Assembly: GCF_048569485.1 (NCBI RefSeq)
Contig: NC_134353.1
Span: 530,193,008-530,257,007 of the forward strand
Direction: 5' to 3'
Length of the DNA stretch: 64,000 nt
DNA from: Anomaloglossus baeobatrachus
Lineage: Eukaryota > Chordata > Amphibia > Anura > Aromobatidae
Part shown: positions 21,201 through 32,747 of the stretch, in pieces
Numbering within the stretch: the first letter of the stretch is position 1
How the letters are laid out: the number at the start of each line of letters is the position of its first letter
Translations under genes and position numbers: made by a program
Notes under the pieces: model-generated
Database searches by the model: none
What the model saw: only the letters and a program-made list of their open reading frames with translations
What the model was told of the DNA's origin: nothing

Positions 21201-24200
21201 CTGAGTGAGTACCATAGTGCCGCAAGGCACAGCGCTGCCCCCGCGCCCCTGCGCCCTCCAGGCCCTACACTTCACATCTCATCACCGGGCCCCGGGATCA
21301 CCAACCCCTACCCACGGAGGGGCAACACAACACCTGGCTGCTCCGCATCACCATCCCCGGGACCCCCACACTGAGCAGCGGTGGTGCAATCACCACAACC
21401 GTGGGTGGCGTCACGAACTATAACAATCCCCACACCCAACAAACACCCCCTTTCACTCACGGGCGAGGAGTGTCGCTCGAGACACCCCGGGATCCGGCCC
21501 ACGGCTCGAGCCACCAGGAGCAACTGCCGGACCCGAGCAGAAGGGGTGAGCGCGGTGTGCTGACACCCTCCTCCCCGCCCGCGACAACTTGGCGTCACGA
21601 ACAGGATCTTACCGCTCTGCCGTCAGGTAGAGGTGCGCCTTGTTACCGCCGGAGGCATCCGGCAGAAAAATTTCAGAAGCCGCCATCTTTGGCGCGAAAA
21701 GTTCCCGCTCGAGCGTCTTCTCGAGCAGTAGAAGCGCGAAGGCCAAAACCCCGCCCCGAGAGGAGGGGCCGGAAAGAGCTAAGGGGGACGGAAACAAGAT
21801 GTCTGCGCCCGATGGAGCCGCTGGAGGAGCGGTGGTCGCAGCCGCAGCGGCACACGCGGATGGGAATGGGCCTGCCCAAATCCCGGTTGTACCGGCGGGA
21901 GGTGCCGCGGCCCCCGCGCTTGCTCAGGTCATGCCGTTTTCCTTGCCCTATGCACCCGGAGCTGCCTGGCTACCGCAGTATGACGGGAAACCGGATGCCC
22001 TACAGGCTTTCCGGAAGAAGCTTAACCCGTTGCTAGAGCTGTATCCCCTGACTGATAAGCAACGTGCGGCGATAGTGCTGGGCCAGTTAACCGGTGCGGC
22101 GGAGCAGGAAGCGGAGACCTGGGCCGAGGGGGACCGGCTCTCTGTAGCCGCCATCTTCGAGAGGCTACAGACTGCCTTCGAGACCCGGACCGAAGCTGAG
22201 CTGAGGATGCAGTTTTACCAGTGCCGGCAACGAGCTGGGGATAGCATTCGGGACTATGCTCTACGTCTGCAGACCGCCCTCCGCACGCTGAAGCGGGTGA
22301 ACTCTAATGAGGCGGATAGCAACAAGATGTTAGTGGAGCAATTTGCGCAGGGGATGAGGTCCCCTGAGGATCGTAAACAACTCCGGCTGTGGGCCCTAGA
22401 ACACCCTGATGTGGACTTCGCTGTGTTAAAGGAGCGGGCTATTAAAGCACTACAGCCCCTAGCTGCTGAAGTTCTGGAACCCGTCCCGTGGCCCGTCGAG
22501 ACAGCTCCTGTTATGGCGGCCTCAGCCAAACCAACCTCTGTAATGCCTGCAGCCCCGAGCAGCACCGCCGAAGAGTTGGCCGCCCAGGTCCGTCGCCTGG
22601 ACGGAGACCTTGCCAAAATCCTTGCTGCACTGCAACCTCTGACCAGATCCCAGCCCCCAGCGCAGATACAGCTCGCTGACAGTCCCGAAGATGTTCCCTG
22701 GATGCAGCGGAGAAGCGTTAACAACCCGCGGAGCAGACCTCCAATCTGCTACAAGTGCCGTGAGCCGGGCCATTATTACCGACAGTGCCCGTTAAACGAG
22801 CAACCCCTGGGGCCCCGGGCCAATCCTCAGGAGTAGAACACCGTGGCCCCCCGGACTGGCGAGACCGATATGTCGGGGCCCGCCCTATCATCCCCGTGGC
22901 TGTGGACGGCATACCAGTGATGGCTCTCTTGGACACTGGATCCCAGGTAACTACCATACCGTACACGTTGTATCAGCAGTATTGGCCCACAGACGAGCTG
23001 GCGCCTCCAGACCCTAGTATAAATTTGATTGCCGCTAATGGACTTCCATTGACCCAGGTGGGGTATAAAGAAGTGGCTATGACAGTGGGGCAAGCTGAAC
23101 TGCAACATCAGGGCATGATTGTGATCATGAATGAACCCAGTGATCATAACCCGAAAATAGTGCTGGGAACCAATGTGATGGAACACTGCATGGCTGATGT
23201 GTTGAACCTTTTGCAACGGCTAGCCGCCACGGCGGCGGGGAGCCGGCAGAGGGCTGTGCAGCGTGAGATCCGCGCCCTGATGTACCGCCAGCATGTAAGC
23301 TCAACAGGAGGGGAGATTGGTGGAGTGAGATGATGATCTGGTGTAGGGCAGCAGTAGGGCCTCAGGGGCGTGACTACCCTGCGATGATGGAGCCCATGCC
23401 TTCCGAGCACTGGCCCACTGTAGTGGCCGCCCGAGGGGTGGTAGATGTGAAGAAAGGGAGAGTGCCTGTGAGAGTGTTGAACTGTGGGGAGGAAGAAGTC
23501 AGGCTCCTCCGGTATGCCACCATTGCCAAACTGCTCACCCTGGACCCTCACACTATCCAGGAAGCCCGTCCATCCACACTCCCACCTACCACCAGCACTT
23601 CCCCACCCCAGGGGGACACCAAGGAGTGGCACCAACAGCTACATGTGGGCACTGATACCCCTACACATCACAGGGCAGGGGTACACAGGGTAGTGCAGGA
23701 GTACGAACAGGTTTTCAGTAAGCACCCCCTAGACTTTGGGCGGATCAAGGGGGTCCAACACCACATTCCCACGGGTGAACATCCCCCTATCAAAGAGAGG
23801 TATAGACCTATTCCCCCTGCACATTACCAGTGTGCCAAAGATATGTTGAAGAATATGAAGGAGGCAGGGGTTATTCGGGACAGTTGTAGTCCCTGGGCCG
23901 CTCCGTTGGTACTGGTCAAGAAGAAGGATGGTACCATGCGGATGTGTGTGGACTACCGGCAGATCAACCAGATAACCCATAAAGATGCCTATCCATTGCC
24001 TCGTATTGAAGAATCTTTGGCTGCACTGAGAACTGCAAACTACTTCTCGACCCTTGACCTCACCAGCGGATACTGGCAAGTGGCCGTGGCCCCAGAGGAC
24101 CGGGAGAAGACCCCTTCACCACCCCGATGGGGCTCTGCGAATTCAATAGCATGCCGTTTGGGCTGTGCAATGCCCCCGGGACCTTCCAACGGTTGATGGA

Positions 24201-27200
24201 GTGCTGTTTGGGACATTTAAACTTCGAGACCGTCCTGCTGTATTTGGATGATGTGATTGTTTATTCCCAGACGTATGAAGCCCATCTGGAGCACCTGGCC
24301 GAGGTGTTCGCGTCCCTTGCCAAGTTCGGGATGAAGTTGAAGCCCTCGAAGTGCCATCTGCTGAAACCCAGGGTGCAGTATCTAGGACATGTGGTGAGTG
24401 CGGATGGTGTTGCCCCCGACCCTGAGAAGATCACTGCCATCCAGAGCTGGCCGAGACCAACCACAGTGAGGGAAGTAAGGCAGTTCCTGGGTCTGGTAGG
24501 GTACTATCGGCGTTTTATCAAGGGGTACACGAAGATGGCTGCCCCCATGCAAGATCTCCTCGTGGGACAGACCAAAGGTGGTAGACCCATTGGAGCCCCA
24601 CTGTTGTGGGAGGACAAGCATGAGGAGTCCTTTGGCCAGTTGAAGGCGGCCTTGGCGTACCCTGACTATGGGCGCCCGTTCATTCTCCACACGGACGCCA
24701 GTAACGTGGGGCTAGGAGCGGTCTTGTCCCAGGTCCAGGATGGAAAGGAGAAGGTGATTGCCTACACCAGCCGAAAACTCCGGCCGACCGAAAGGAACCC
24801 TGAGAACTATAGCTCCTTCAAGCTCGAGCTATTGGCGTTGGTGTGGGCTATCACAGAGCGGTTCCGCCACTACCTGGCGGCAGCAAAATTCACCGCGTTA
24901 ACGGACAACAATCCGTTAACTCACCTGAACACGGCCAAGTTGGGCGCGCTGGAGCAGCGGTGGGTAGCCTGGTTAGCCAACTATGATTTCACCATAAAGT
25001 ACCGAGCTGGTCGTGTCAACATCAATGCAGATGCACTCTCCCGGATGCCCCATTTGTCAGAAGAGGGGTGTGAGGACGACGACCTCGAGGAGATTGAGCT
25101 GCCTGCGTTTCACCAGCCGCCTACTGAGAGGGTACAGGTATATCAGCAAAGGGTGGATCTGGACCCGCGGCCCAGTCAAGAGTGGCAGGACGCCCAGGAC
25201 CAAGCGCCGGCTGTCCGCCTTGTCAAGACTCTGGTGGAACAAGGCGCCATGGGAATGGACCCTAGCGCTCCAGCCGAAGCCCAACGCTTGTGGAAAGAAC
25301 GGAAACGGCTTTACCTACACCAAGGGAGGCTGTACCGTGAGCTGATCAACCCGAAGACCCATGAGAAAATATGCCAGTTGATCGTTCCTCAGGCTGATGT
25401 CGCTACTGTACTGCGGGCATACCATGATGGTGCTGGCCACTTCGGGTGGAAGAAGCTGGAGATGCTGTTGAGGGAGCGGTTCTATTGGAGTGGGATGCGT
25501 GAATCGGTGGAAGCCTGGTGCCGAGAGTGCGGTCCTTGTACGCTGAGGAGAAAGGACGAGACTAGCCAGAGGGCACCGTTACATCCCATCGTCACCCATC
25601 AGCCGCTGGAACTGGTCGCCCTAGACCATGTTAAGCTCACCCCTAGCCGAAGTGGGTACACCTACGCATTGACCATGGTAGACCACTACTCAAGATTTAT
25701 GGTGGTAGTCCCCGTCAAGGACCTGACTGGTCGAACTGCTGCTCGTGCGTTCCAGGCTTATTTCTGCCGACCTCATGGGTACCCCGAGAAGGTGCTGACT
25801 GACCAAGGCCCGGCTTTTGAAGCAGAGGTGTTTCACGAATTCTGCCAGTTGTACGGCTGCAAGAAGATCCGGACCACTCCGTACCACGCCCAAACCAACG
25901 GCATGTGCGAGAAAATGAATCACTTGGTCCTGGGGCTCCTCAAGACGCTACCGCTGGAAGAACGGAACATGTGGCCGGAAAAGTTAACCGACTTGGTCGA
26001 CATGTACAATAATATCCCAACCAGCTCGACAAAGTGCACCCCAGCGTATCTGATGAGGGCTCGGCCTGGCCGCCTGCCGGTGGATCTGGAGATGGGGTTG
26101 GAAGCACTCCCTTCGACGGCAGAGTGGGAGAGTCGGAGGAGGGCCCAGTACCGGCAAATCCAGGAGTATGTAGAGAAAAACCTCAGTCGAAGTCGAACAG
26201 CAAGAGCACCGGTTCAACCAGAAGGCGCCTGCAGGTCCTTTCCAGCCAGGAGATGTGGTGCTGAAACGGAAGAGAAAAGCCCACAAACTGGATGACCAGT
26301 GGGAGCAAGTCCCTTACGTCGTACAACCCACCGAGTGGGACAATGGGAAAACCTACCAGATCAGTCGTGACCAAGGGGGCACCCTGGCCACAGTTTCTCG
26401 GGACCATCTAAAAAAATGCCCCCCAGTATTGAAAGCAGAAGCTGAAGTACCGGTTTCTCCACCAGTGGAAAAGGCAGCAGAGGTAATCCACACTGTAATG
26501 GGTGACTTCCCAGCAAACTGGCCTACACAGAACGTCGCGGTGATCCTTCCAGTGATACTGTTCCCACAACCCGTGGATGAAGAAGTAGTGGAAGCGGTTA
26601 ACCGTGAGCCAGAACCCGTGCCAGTGCCCAGGGATGAACCTGTACCCAACCCCCCTGCACCTCCGCCTGCTCCACACTATAGCCGGGAGGAGGAACCGAT
26701 TGTTCCCTCTACCCCACTGTCTAGTACCACTGACACCGGGCCCCGAAGGTCCACCCGTTCCAACCTAGGTAGACCCCCACTTAGGTACAGGGAGACCGTT
26801 CTATGAATGAAAGGGGTCCGCAAATGTAAAAGAGTGTTGTGTGTAGTTTGAAATGATGAAAATGAAAATGACCGAGTACTTCACCTGATTCACCGTGTGA
26901 TTTGCAACCGGCTGGAGCCGGCACCGTTGTCCCCGTGGGGACCGTTTAAGTTTATCTGCATGGGAACTAGCCATGGACAAGCCCGTGAACTCTGCAGGGC
27001 AACCACAAACGTTAAGTGGCTTGTAAATATGTTGGGTACCGTTACCGTTTCCGCAATACCGCCTCCGGAGAGGCAGGTTGGAGGGAGGGCCCTGAGCAGA
27101 GCAGGCCAGGGCCCAGCCACCAAAGGAACCGGTGGCCACCCTCTGGAGGGGGGAAGGACAGATCCCGCTCGGGTAACTTGTGCTGGACTGTGGGTCAAGG

Positions 27201-30200
27201 GGTGCTGCCTGGGTTTTAGGGGCAGCATCAGGGCCAGGTTGCTTAGGTGGGAGAGAGCGGAAACCGTGACCGTATACCGTTGCAACGTTTAAGAAAATGT
27301 GCCTCCCGTTTGGGAAGAGTTTTTGATTAAAAATGTTATTGATGTTTGATTAACCCTTGTTATCCCCTTTTCACAGAAAAATAAAACCGGTGTAGGACGG
27401 CAGCCCGCGGACGGTCTGCATTTTGCTAAGGGGGAATGTGTCGCCCTGGGCAAGCCAGGGGACACAGGTCACAACACCACCACACCCCACACTCCAGGTA
27501 GGCACACCTGCTAACCAGAAATCCTTGTTGCCTTCCTCCAGAGGTTGATGATGCACACCAGGGGGTGGGCCAGGCGGTTGGCTCCGCCCACCAAGGAGCT
27601 CACAACTCTGGAGGCAGGAAGTAACCAGGCAGTTAGAGTCCAGGGAGAGTCGAGTGAGGGAGGAGGAAGTGGAAGGAGTGAGGAGTAGCCCAGGCAGGGG
27701 CTAAAGTAAACAACAAAGTGAAAGTGAAGGGAGTAAAGGAGGAAAGCAAGCAAAGTGACAGAAGGAAAGAAAGCCTGAGAGCCCAGCCGTGTGTAGGGCC
27801 AGAACAGCAAGGTCAGCGACGGCGGTGACTGTTTGGAGGGGGACAGTTTGGAAGTTCCTGGAAGGACCCCGTTGGCTGTGTGCCCGGTGGTCTGGAGCAG
27901 TGTTCCGAAGGACAGTCAGCACCAGGGCAGGGGCCTCTCGGACCCCGGCAAGGCTAGGAGTCGCCAAATTTGCCAAATCCGTCAGTGACGGGGACGCAGA
28001 TCCCCCAGCAACCAAGTCCCGATTGACGGCAACAGCCCGACCATTACCGGGGAGACACCGCCACCGCCAAGGCACAAGTTTCCCCAGGGCCAGCGCCTGC
28101 GGGCAAAGTGTAGAGCTCCTCCGGCCCAGATTGCAGTCGGGGAGCGGGTAACCGGAGGGAATCCACCGCTACCATCAGACAACATAGGTGCAAGGAAGAG
28201 AAACGTCACCGTTACCTACCGGGAGTGCAGGTGCAGCCGTCTGTGGGACCGTCCTACCAGCCGTTGGTTTACCGTACAAACTGTGTCCGTGTGTCAGGCT
28301 GAGTGAGTACCATAGTGCCGCAAGGCACAGCGCTGCCCCCGCGCCCCTGCGCCCTCCAGGCCCTACACTTCACATCTCATCACCGGGCCCCGGGATCACC
28401 AACCCCTACCCACGGAGGGGCAACACAACACCTGGCTGCTCCGCATCACCATCCCCGGGACCCCCACACTGAGCAGCGGTGGTGCAATCACCACAACCGT
28501 GGGTGGCGTCACGAACTATAACAATCCCCACACCCAACAAACACCCCCTTTCACTCACGGGCGAGGAGTGTCGCTCGAGACACCCCGGGATCCGGCCCAC
28601 GGCTCGAGCCACCAGGAGCAACTGCCGGACCCGAGCAGAAGGGGTGAGCGCGGTGTGCTGACACCCTCCTCCCCGCCCGCGACACTTCACTCATGCGCTT
28701 TGCGCTGACAGGTGCAGGACTCCAGCTGTCACTGCACATCAGCTGACTGAAGTCACTGCTGATCTTGTACTCTCCTTCTCAAGCGAGGCTGCCTCTGGAT
28801 GCTGGTCTCCTGCTTCCAGACTGGCTCATGTCTATACAGTTATGCTCAGCTGGGTCGGGTCATAAGTAGCAGAGCGCCAAAGACAGCCACATGGGACAAG
28901 CATCGCTGGAGACTTCAGCACCACGGACAGAGCAGGGTCAGGTGAGCATCTCCCCGTGCTATCAAAATAATGCAGGGACATTCCGGGTAAAACAACATGC
29001 AGTTTTCGGGTGCGGCTTGCTGCAGTTTTTTGCCACAGGTGCAGTAATCTTTCAGAGGATGAAGGTCCATTTTCTAGTGCGCACAGGGTCTTACACAGTA
29101 CATGGCAGGCATACATTTGTAAGGCTCTCAGCACAGGAACATTTTTTTTATATTCTTTTCTGCCATGAACCATTTTGTGTTGTGGCAAAGGTTGAAAATG
29201 AGCAATTCTGAATTTCTCAAAGTACAATTGCTAGTAAATGTTTGTTTTACATGACCAGTCTGTTTGTGTTTTTCTTTTATTCTCCCATGTTCCATCCCTA
29301 GAATGTGGTGGTAAGGCTGATAAACCTCCCATTTGTGAGCTCTACATATGACATGGTGTCCTCCACCTATGTGACCACTAAAGACAACCATCACTACCTG
29401 AAATCTGTATGTGACATCGCAGAGAAAAGTGTGAAGAGCATCACTTCGGTGGCCATCACCAGCGCCATGCCAATCCTGCAGAAACTTGAGCCTCAAAGTA
29501 GGTTTAGCGTCTTGATGGTGGTTTTTTACTTGGTGGGATTGGGTAAACCCCTAATGTATATACAGTATTTGGGACTAAAATCTATACCATATGGATTTAT
29601 TAATGTTTAAGATGCAGGTAAACATGATTGGAAATATAGTAAGGATGGTTGCAATATAGACCACCACCCCCCTGCCAAAACAGCAATCATGGGAGTTGTG
29701 GTTGAGTTTCAGAGGGATGACATGGGACAATACAATCCCAGGTATTTTGTAGTAATATCAGGAGATGTGTATAACTAGGTGGCATTAGTGCATAGAGGTG
29801 TGCCATTCTAGACATGTCAGTAATTTTCTCCTAGTGTGGCAAGTAGGCCAAATATCACCATATACCTAGTATTTCCCACAAGAGCTTTGCTAGCTTTTAT
29901 ATACAATGACTGTTGTATTAAATCTAATTTCCTCAGTTGCTCTGGCAAACAACATTGGCTGTATTGGACTGGACAAGATTGAGGAAAGGTTGCCTATTCT
30001 GTATCAGCCTCCTGAAAAGGTAAGCAGATAAAATCATGCAGAGCCTTAAATTTCCCTTCACCTACTGTCAGATTACAGAGGTCCCATCTTGTATATTTTT
30101 AGGTTGTGGCTAATGCCTCAGAAGCAGTTGTTGGTGCCAGAGATGCTGTTATCCATAGTATCACAGGAGTAGTGGATAAAACCAAGGGAGCTGTGCAGGA

Positions 30201-31869
30201 CAGTGTGGAGATGACTAAGGCTGTTGTAAATGGCGGCATTAATACTGTTCTTGGAAGCTGTGTAGTGAAGATCATGAGCGACCGTGTGGACTCTGCACTA
30301 ACTAGGTCTGAATGTCTTCTGGAACAATTCCTGCCACCAACAGATGAAGAACTTGGTAAGCCAAACTGCTTAACTTGTATGCACAGAATAAGCCGCATTT
30401 GCTGGCGTAGCCAAAATACTAGCTCACCTGGCTTACTTTAAGCAACTGCATTATAGTTCAACTCTGCTGAAGAAGCTAAGGGTGTCCTGACAAGTAGTAA
30501 ACCACAAGGTTTATATTGCTGACTCCACAAAGTGTATCCAAGCTGTTAAATATGAGCATAACAAAGTTCTCTTATTATAGCCAAGGAAGCAACTGAAACA
30601 GAAGGCTTTGTGTCCCAAGATAAGCCTGGCTACTATGTGCGCTTGGGATCCCTCTCTACAAAGGCCCGCAAGCGTGTCTACCAACAGGCCCTGACTAGGA
30701 TGAAGGATGCCAAATGCAGGAGTCAGGAAGCCATTGCTCAGCTCCAGAACACACTTGACCTGGTTAGTACATGTACTTGTAAACATCGTCACTAACTTTC
30801 GTGGAGTGACAAACTTTAATTGAGCCAAAAAGCTATACATTGCAGATTAGATATCTTGCAGTATTTAGGACGAAGCATTGCAATACAAGCCTAGATTCAC
30901 TCATTCATATGTTCAGAAAATCTTTTCCCTGCCACCAGAAGACACCATTTCTACAGGTTGTATTGCAGATCAGCCCCTAATTTGAATTTTAGAGGCCACC
31001 ACCATGTACAGGAGTAGCGGGTTCTAGAAATAAAGGACTGTAAAGCCTACAATGCTTAAACCTTATCTCCAGGTATAAAGCATCAAATTGGGACTCTCCT
31101 ACTTTCTGTAGGCATGTACAAAAAGCCTGTCATAGGCAAAGCTCCCTTATTGTTGACATGAAGTACTAATAGGGCTTTACACCCACATGTACTTCCTGAG
31201 GGGGAAAATGCATACTGGTGTAAAACCAGATGTAGTGCATATAATCACACCTGTCTTCCATGAACATAAATAACTTTCTTTTCAGATTGAATATGCAAGA
31301 AAAAACATGAATGGTGCAAATCAGAAGATCCATGATGCTCAAGAGAAGATGTTCAGCAAGTGGGTGGAGTGGACGAAAGGAACTGGAGAAGATGCTGGTG
31401 GGGAAACTGAGGGTGCAGAGGTAATGACACTCCCTTGAGTCTTATGCTAGGCATCATCTGTATACTGGAAATATAACATGTCGTCTTCTCATTACAGCAA
31501 ATGGAATCCCGCACACTGACTATTGCCCGTAGTCTCACTCATCACCTGCAAAGCACATGTCTGTCTCTGGTCTCCAGTGTCCAAGGACTTCCACAAAATA
31601 TTCAGAGCAAGGCTCAGAGTATTAGTGCCATGGCTGCAGATATCTATCAAAACTTCCACTCTGCTTCTTCCTTCAGAGAAATATCGGACAGCCTCTTAAC
31701 CGCCACTAAGGACATGTTCACTAAAATAAAGGATGGCATGGATGATGTTATGGACTACTTCATAAACAACACTCCACTAAATTGGCTGGTAGGTCCATTT
31801 TATCCCAAACTGGCAAGTAGCCAACATGGGGAGCAAGAAGATGGGGGAGATTCAGTTAAAGAGGACTAA
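18244..31869 (+). CDS. plin2: Perilipin-2 (adipophilin), seven coding exons
   Basis: A lipid-droplet surface protein that coats cytosolic droplets and protects stored triglyceride from lipases. Coding exons: 18244-18279, 29302-29497, 29937-30019, 30103-30355, 30581-30762, 31286-31420, 31498-31869; all junctions are GT-AG and phases agree, giving 418 residues (human PLIN2 is 437). The PAT domain covers about residues 13-105 ([51 protein letters not shown]). Amphipathic 11-mer-type repeats with [16 protein letters not shown] follow at about 105-190. The C-terminal helix-bundle region has [28 protein letters not shown] and the conserved [14 protein letters not shown] near the end. PLIN2 is favoured over PLIN3 by EYARKN, DDVMDY and the [12 protein letters not shown] tail. 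The N-terminus is short and ends in six glutamines. The 11-kb first coding intron is filled with repeats. Confidence 0.93.
18790..19050 (+). repeat. plin2: Interspersed repeat E, copy 1 (plin2 intron)
   Basis: Contains CAGCCTATTGTTGGTGCCCA then TACTACCAGACCAGGTGGGC. A diverged copy with the same order lies at 43390-43500. Non-coding; family not recognised. 18281-18790 before it is ordinary intron with no visible feature. Confidence 0.5.
19151..19687. mobile_element. plin2: TTAA-flanked fold-back MITE (plin2 intron)
   Basis: Ends AGGGAACCTGT... and its complement, exactly flanked by TTAA (19147-19150 and 19688-19691). The outer about 110 bases on each side are inverted copies, including CAGCATTCTAACATGCTG. 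TTAA target sites are typical of piggyBac and Kolobok. Related ends occur at 32748, 33246 and 43905. Confidence 0.8.
19688..20350. repeat. plin2: Intron segment with C-rich tract
   Basis: A pyrimidine tract of C runs broken by single T or A lies at about 19755-19802 and could form an i-motif, or a G-quadruplex on the other strand. 19830-20230 looks like an interspersed repeat (contains GCGCAGGCGCAAG). No exon is evident. Confidence 0.4.
20351..21586 (+). repeat. 5' LTR of the Gypsy element
   Basis: TGTGTCGCCC...CCGCGACA, 1236 bases. It contains a 13-base copy of the primer-binding core (21405-21417). Confidence 0.92.
21799..22836 (+). CDS. Gypsy gag (fossil element part)
   Basis: About 345 residues from the ATG at 21799 ([10 protein letters not shown]). 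An Ala-rich N-terminus is followed by a retrotransposon Gag capsid-like domain ([38 protein letters not shown]) and a C-terminal CCHC knuckle [14 protein letters not shown]. This is the usual architecture for vertebrate Ty3/Gypsy Gag. Confidence 0.85.
   Translation: MSAPDGAAGGAVVAAAAAHADGNGPAQIPVVPAGGAAAPALAQVMPFSLPYAPGAAWLPQYDGKPDALQAFRKKLNPLLELYPLTDKQRAAIVLGQLTGAAEQEAETWAEGDRLSVAAIFERLQTAFETRTEAELRMQFYQCRQRAGDSIRDYALRLQTALRTLKRVNSNEADSNKMLVEQFAQGMRSPEDRKQLRLWALEHPDVDFAVLKERAIKALQPLAAEVLEPVPWPVETAPVMAASAKPTSVMPAAPSSTAEELAAQVRRLDGDLAKILAALQPLTRSQPPAQIQLADSPEDVPWMQRRSVNNPRSRPPICYKCREPGHYYRQCPLNEQPLGPRANPQE
22785..26806 (+). other. Gypsy pol region (fossil element part)
   Basis: Domains in order: aspartic protease ([12 protein letters not shown]), reverse transcriptase ([17 protein letters not shown]), RNase H ([15 protein letters not shown]), and integrase with its HHCC zinc finger (CRECGPC), a DDE-type core ([18 protein letters not shown]) and a C-terminal basic region. 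Integrase after RNase H places it in Ty3/Gypsy. The region has a few breaks. Confidence 0.88.
27437..28684 (+). repeat. 3' LTR of the Gypsy element
   Basis: 1248 bases. It carries 12 bases (around 27560-27572, a GGGGGTGGGCCA-type insert) missing in the 5' LTR. Confidence 0.92.
28685..29301 (+). other. plin2: plin2 intron 1, 3' part
   Basis: Between the Gypsy element and exon 2. No exon or repeat family is clear. The acceptor for exon 2 (CATCCCTAG at 29293-29301) is preceded by a T-rich tract. The later introns (29498-29936, 30020-30102, 30356-30580, 30763-31285, 31421-31497) are short and feature-free. Confidence 0.5.
29302..29497 (+). CDS. plin2: plin2 coding exon 2 (PAT domain)
   Basis: Starts after CATCCCTAG with [10 protein letters not shown] and ends after EPQ plus one base before GTAGGT. 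It holds most of the PAT domain. Confidence 0.92.
29937..30019 (+). CDS. plin2: plin2 coding exon 3
   Basis: Between acceptor TTTCCTCAG and donor AAG|GTAAGC. Encodes [20 protein letters not shown] and the following ILYQPPEK, with the conserved [11 protein letters not shown] of perilipins. Confidence 0.92.
30103..30355 (+). CDS. plin2: plin2 coding exon 4 (11-mer repeat region)
   Basis: Between acceptor TATTTTTAG and donor TTG|GTAAGC. Encodes 84 residues rich in Ala, Val, Lys and Thr, matching the amphipathic membrane-binding repeats of perilipins. Confidence 0.92.
30581..30762 (+). CDS. plin2: plin2 coding exon 5
   Basis: Between CTTATTATAG and CTG|GTTAGT. Contains [18 protein letters not shown], one of the best conserved perilipin blocks. 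The donor is slightly weak (GTTAGT). Confidence 0.92.
31286..31420 (+). CDS. plin2: plin2 coding exon 6
   Basis: 45 codons between TTTTCAG and GAG|GTAATG, with [20 protein letters not shown] and a Gly/Glu-rich end. In phase on both sides. Confidence 0.92.
31498..31869 (+). CDS. plin2: plin2 last coding exon
   Basis: Starts after CATTACAG, encodes 123 residues and the TAA stop at 31867-31869. It holds the end of the C-terminal helix bundle and the NWLVGPFYP cleft motif, then a short acidic tail ([12 protein letters not shown]). Confidence 0.93.
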   Translation, partial: QMESRTLTIARSLTHHLQSTCLSLVSSVQGLPQNIQSKAQSISAMAADIYQNFHSASSFREISDSLLTATKDMFTKIKDGMDDVMDYFINNTPLNWLVGPFYPKLASSQHGEQEDGGDSVKED

Positions 31870-32090
31870 AAATGAAGTGCCTAATGGGCAAATACCACTA
31901 AATTACTTGCCTTAGTTTGCATCTTCCACCTTGGTCTATGCCAGTTACTGGTCCTCAGATTGTCAAATGTGAAAGGAGTTGTCTCTAACATAGGACTTTT
32001 GTCTTACTCTTGGATGTTTTTTGTATCTTCACAAATATGGTATCAATGTTACACTATGTACACTAACTTTATATTGTCTACTTTTGTATT

Positions 32091-32096
32091 AATAAA
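32091..32096 (+). promoter_or_regulatory. plin2: plin2 poly(A) signal
   Basis: AATAAA, 222 bases after the stop codon, followed about 20 bases later by a TGTCTGTCGTG GT-rich stretch. The 3'UTR is about 240 bases. Confidence 0.75.
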
Positions 32097-32747
32097 ATGC
32101 TGCATTGACTTGTCTGTCGTGTACAAACATTAGTTGCTCAAATGTAAGATCTGGTTTTAACTTGCACTCATTGTGACTTGACTCCCTAAAATGGTGCTCC
32201 TATAGCAATCTGTGGGTAATAAAACCTAGCGAATGACTAGAGATCTAAACATGGTGGGAGGAATGGGAAATCTTCATACAGGAGCTTGGAGATCTCCATT
32301 TCAGACTCTAAAAGCTTACATCTGAAGCAACCAGGGGATCAAATTTTGTAAAATACCAAAAAAAATAAACTTTGCACCCTTTACACTTGCAAGAGACTTA
32401 GAAATACAATGTCTTTATTTGAATTAGCAGTGTGTAATGTTACTCATGACATGCTACTTTAGCCAGTGAGATTGTAGCTATAGTTTTAATGACTGAGGGA
32501 GGCTTGGTTCCTGAGACCCAACCCCCACACATGGCATGCATGATACTACTCAGAAGTCTGTAGCTCCAGCATGGGCTGTGCAAGCAGAGCTCAGCAGGCT
32601 CAAGTCTACAGGTCCTTCTCTGGATCTGTAAAGACTCTGCATTGAGCCTGTAACCTGCTGTTTCACCACTGGTGATAGGTGTATAAGGACAGACTCCACT
32701 GATACTCAGCAAGCATAACAGGTGATGAACTGTCATTGTTCACTTAA

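Larger units (their letters stand above)
20351..28684 (+). mobile_element. Full-length young Ty3/Gypsy LTR retrotransposon
   Basis: An 8.3-kb element inside the first coding intron of plin2, in the sense orientation. LTRs: 20351-21586 and 27437-28684, differing by one 12-base length change and about two substitutions that I can see, so the insertion is very recent. A 4-base CTTC flanks both ends. Primer-binding-like TGGCGTCACGAACAGG follows the 5' LTR, and a polypurine tract AAGGGGGAA precedes the 3' LTR. Gag and all pol domains are present in Ty3/Gypsy order (protease, RT, RNase H, integrase). Coding parts show a few breaks, so it appears non-functional, but structurally it is complete. Confidence 0.93.

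Noticed and set aside
27437-28684. Solo LTR independent of the Gypsy element
   Set aside because: It follows the polypurine tract of the Gypsy interior and is nearly identical to the 5' LTR with the same flanking CTTC, so it is the 3' LTR of the same insertion.
28891-29211. Possible alternative plin2 exon (106-codon frame with a GTCAG|GTGAGC donor near 28938)
   Set aside because: No homology to perilipins and the frame crosses T-rich intron DNA; an alternative 5'UTR exon cannot be excluded but is not supported.
18244-31869. plin3 (TIP47) instead of plin2
   Set aside because: The EYARKN, DDVMDY and [12 protein letters not shown] segments and overall exon pattern are closer to what I recall of PLIN2; PLIN3 typically has different sequence there.
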